From: OLB6 sp964525565
Lineage (GTDB): Bacteria; Bacteroidota; Ignavibacteria; Kapaibacteriales; Kapaibacteriaceae
Length of the DNA: 27,334 bases
Reading direction: 5' to 3'
Assembly (NCBI GenBank): GCA_964525565.1
Contig: CAZGHI010000032.1
Location: 1-27,334 of the forward strand
A program made the translations under genes and the position numbers. This document shows positions 25,942 to 27,334 of the stretch, one piece after another. The notes under the pieces are model-generated. The model ran no database searches and had not been told where the DNA came from. It saw only the letters and a list, made by a program, of their open reading frames with translations. Numbering within the stretch: position 1 is the first letter of the stretch; every line of letters begins with the position of its first letter.

Positions 25942-27078
25942 GTGAATCCGCAAAAACAAACCGAAGTAAACAGTGCCATAACACCAGATCGGTATGCACA
26001 ATTGTGCATGTATATGAATCATTGGCTTGGCATGACGATAGAATACAAAGTTGCCGAGATGCCGATAATCGTATCAGCAGAGTTCGGACAGTTACTAGCA
26101 GAAACCGCCAGTGATATTATCCAGGAATGTGTGTCTGATACATCCGATCATCCCCTTTTTAGTGTGGTTGACTTCGCTGTTTGCCAGGACTCTTCCGGCA
26201 TGTATTACCCAAAACTTATAGAACTGCAAGGCTTTCCATCGCTGTTTGGATATCAGTTGCTGTTGAGTGAAGCATATCAAAAAATATACGACCTGCAGGA
26301 TTACACACCCTTTTTGTCTGGCTTAACACGCGAGGATTATGTAGCGCTGCTGCGTCAAGCCATTTATGGCGATGCCAATCCGAGCACAACCGTTTTGTTG
26401 GAAGTTGATCCACATCTGCAAAAAACGCGACCTGACTTTGTGGCACTAGAGAAATACATTGGACTTCCGGCTGTGAACATCCGCGATGTTCGCAAAGTTG
26501 GTCGCAATCTTGTTGCTCCTGTACATGGTGTTGAAACGCGTCTCACGCGTATTTTCAATCGGGCAATCATAGACGAGCTTACCGACCTCGGAGTTCAGCT
26601 TTCTTTCGATTGGAACGAAGACCTCGATGTTGAATGGGCAGGGCACCCAAAGTGGTACTTCGAGATTAGTAAAAACTCAATGATCAATCTGAAGAATCCT
26701 GCTGTTCCCCGTACAATTACACTGAGTAACGTTAGTGATATGCCACCCAACCTAGGTGACTACGTTCTCAAGCCACTCTATAGCTTTGCTGGAAAAGGCG
26801 TTGTTGTTGGACCAACCCCTAAGGATATAGAGAATATCGCTTACGATCAGCGGAGCTCATGGATTCTTCAGGAACGCGTAACGTTTGCCGATTGCGTTCC
26901 GACGCCGACCGGTAATAACAAAGTTGAAATTCGAATTATGCTCATCTGGTTGCCCTCTTCGCAAAAACCGCTGCCGTGCATGACTTTGGCACGCACAGGT
27001 CGTGGGGCACTAATGGGGTCACGATACAATACCGACCCATGGACTGGTAGCAGCGGGTGCCTAATTGTTCAAAACTGA
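25942..27078 (+). CDS. ATP-grasp-like protein of unknown function
   Basis: A 378-residue cytoplasmic protein that I do not recognise by name, although the pattern recalls a conserved hypothetical family of Bacteroidota. The C-terminal third looks like an ATP-grasp fold: DYVLKPLYSFAGKGVVVG from residue 273 (nucleotide-binding Lys277 and a glycine-rich loop), WILQERV (adenine-side Glu), VEIRIMLIW with Glu329 and Arg331, and GSRYNTDPWTG with Asn363 as possible magnesium ligand. The N-terminal half has KLIELQGFPSLFGYQ, which may be a substrate-binding part, as in glutathionylspermidine-synthase-like enzymes. ATP-grasp enzymes join a carboxylate to an amine or thiol; no substrate can be named. The start is GTG at 25942 with no good Shine-Dalgarno site; no in-frame ATG lies between the nearest upstream stop and it. 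It follows the amidohydrolase by 18 bases. Confidence 0.75.
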   Translation: MNPQKQTEVNSAITPDRYAQLCMYMNHWLGMTIEYKVAEMPIIVSAEFGQLLAETASDIIQECVSDTSDHPLFSVVDFAVCQDSSGMYYPKLIELQGFPSLFGYQLLLSEAYQKIYDLQDYTPFLSGLTREDYVALLRQAIYGDANPSTTVLLEVDPHLQKTRPDFVALEKYIGLPAVNIRDVRKVGRNLVAPVHGVETRLTRIFNRAIIDELTDLGVQLSFDWNEDLDVEWAGHPKWYFEISKNSMINLKNPAVPRTITLSNVSDMPPNLGDYVLKPLYSFAGKGVVVGPTPKDIENIAYDQRSSWILQERVTFADCVPTPTGNNKVEIRIMLIWLPSSQKPLPCMTLARTGRGALMGSRYNTDPWTGSSGCLIVQN

Positions 27079-27114
27079 ACAAGTTGTGAAACCCGCTTGT
27101 CGGTGGATTTCAGA

Positions 27115-27148
27115 GATCTTTATTGACTCAATAAAAGATCAATTTTTT
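27115..27148 (+). terminator. AT-rich hairpin with T6, inside the convergent redoxin 3' end
   Basis: GATCTTTATTGA (27115-27126), a central C and TCAATAAAAGATC (27128-27140) form a near-perfect inverted repeat with one bulged A, followed by AATTTTTT. It is 36 bases downstream of the ATP-grasp gene and in the right direction to terminate it. It spans the stop codon and last codons of the convergent redoxin gene. The stem is AT-rich, so its strength is uncertain. Confidence 0.55.
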
Positions 27149-27334
27149 TAGATGCTTCATCTATAAACTGTTCGTCGGGAAGTAAACCCACTTCCTTAAA
27201 CTGAATGCGTCCGTCTTTTCCGAGGAAGAACTTGGTTGGAATTCCCGTTACGCCATACTTCTGAACAACACTATCGTCTAAGTCCAGGTACATTGGAAAT
27301 GTAAGTGAGGGGTTCTTGCTTAAAAAGTCTCTAA
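27120..27334 (-). CDS. TlpA-like redoxin, C-terminal part (5' end outside window)
   Basis: The last 71 codons of a thioredoxin-fold protein on the - strand, ending with TAA at 27122-27120; the start and the WCxxC site lie beyond the right edge. What is seen is the second half of the fold: LTFPMYLDLDD, QKYGVTGIPTKFFLGKDGRI with the cis-proline in GIPT, and FKEVGLLPDEQF. This is the usual end of TlpA/ResA-type thiol-disulfide oxidoreductases. It is a second, diverged TlpA-like protein relative to the one at 15913. Its 3' end overlaps a hairpin that could terminate the convergent ATP-grasp gene. Confidence 0.83.
   Translation of the reverse strand, partial: RDFLSKNPSLTFPMYLDLDDSVVQKYGVTGIPTKFFLGKDGRIQFKEVGLLPDEQFIDEASKKIDLLLSQ

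Noticed and set aside
27087..27112. Hairpin TGAAACCC/GGATTTCA between the last two genes
   Set aside because: It has an internal mismatch, a 10-base loop and no T tract on either strand; the following AT-rich palindrome is the better terminator.

Overview
The window looks like a chromosomal contig from a member of the Bacteroidota in the broad sense. A lineage in the Chlorobi/Ignavibacteria/Kapabacteria neighbourhood fits best, but that placement is inference from gene content. The supporting signs are two very large secreted multidomain proteins, one with a clear type IX secretion (T9SS) C-terminal sorting domain. There is also a TonB-dependent receptor with a carboxypeptidase-like N-terminal domain coupled to a DUF4249 lipoprotein, an ECF sigma factor of a type common in that group, few Shine-Dalgarno sites, and two TAnnTTTG elements of the Bacteroidota promoter type. 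Two runs of N (34 and 17 bases) show a gapped draft or metagenome assembly. I see no rRNA, tRNA, CRISPR array, phage, transposon or insertion sequence. Coding density is very high; no gene-free stretch exceeds about 125 bases.

Layout. Positions 1-16431 are all on the + strand: the 3' part of an M3 oligoendopeptidase; a T9SS cargo protein with about five Ig-like domains, followed by a strong terminator; a second giant secreted protein with HYDIN-type repeats and a cohesin-like domain; an NAD-dependent epimerase coupled to a membrane-anchored penicillin-acylase-family hydrolase; an M17 leucyl aminopeptidase; and an ECF sigma factor, its membrane anti-sigma factor and a TlpA-like thioredoxin in an overlapping operon. 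The sigma gene is broken by the 17-N gap, whose nominal length puts the two halves out of frame.

A thymidine phosphorylase gene (-) abuts the thioredoxin gene stop to stop, and the thioredoxin operon's terminator lies inside its coding sequence. Divergent from it, 12 bases away, a + strand run encodes a SpoU rRNA/tRNA methyltransferase, a class V aminotransferase and an unusual fusion of an RdgB/HAM1 nucleotide pyrophosphatase with a carboxymuconolactone-decarboxylase-like domain. Next come the DUF4249 lipoprotein and TonB receptor (-). Divergent from these are a 2[4Fe-4S] ferredoxin, an amidohydrolase and an ATP-grasp-like protein of unknown function (+). The window ends inside a second TlpA-like redoxin (-).

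How the genes fit together: the peptidases and amidases (M3, M17, penicillin acylase, amidohydrolase), a TonB importer pair, a nucleoside phosphorylase and secreted adhesin-like proteins suggest a heterotroph living on peptides and other polymers. The sigma/anti-sigma/thioredoxin operon looks like an envelope or redox stress module. I found no unmistakable new system. The most unusual single item is the RdgB-CMD fusion. Others worth following are the ATP-grasp protein, two terminators encoded inside convergent neighbours, and G8 tracts in the TonB receptor gene.
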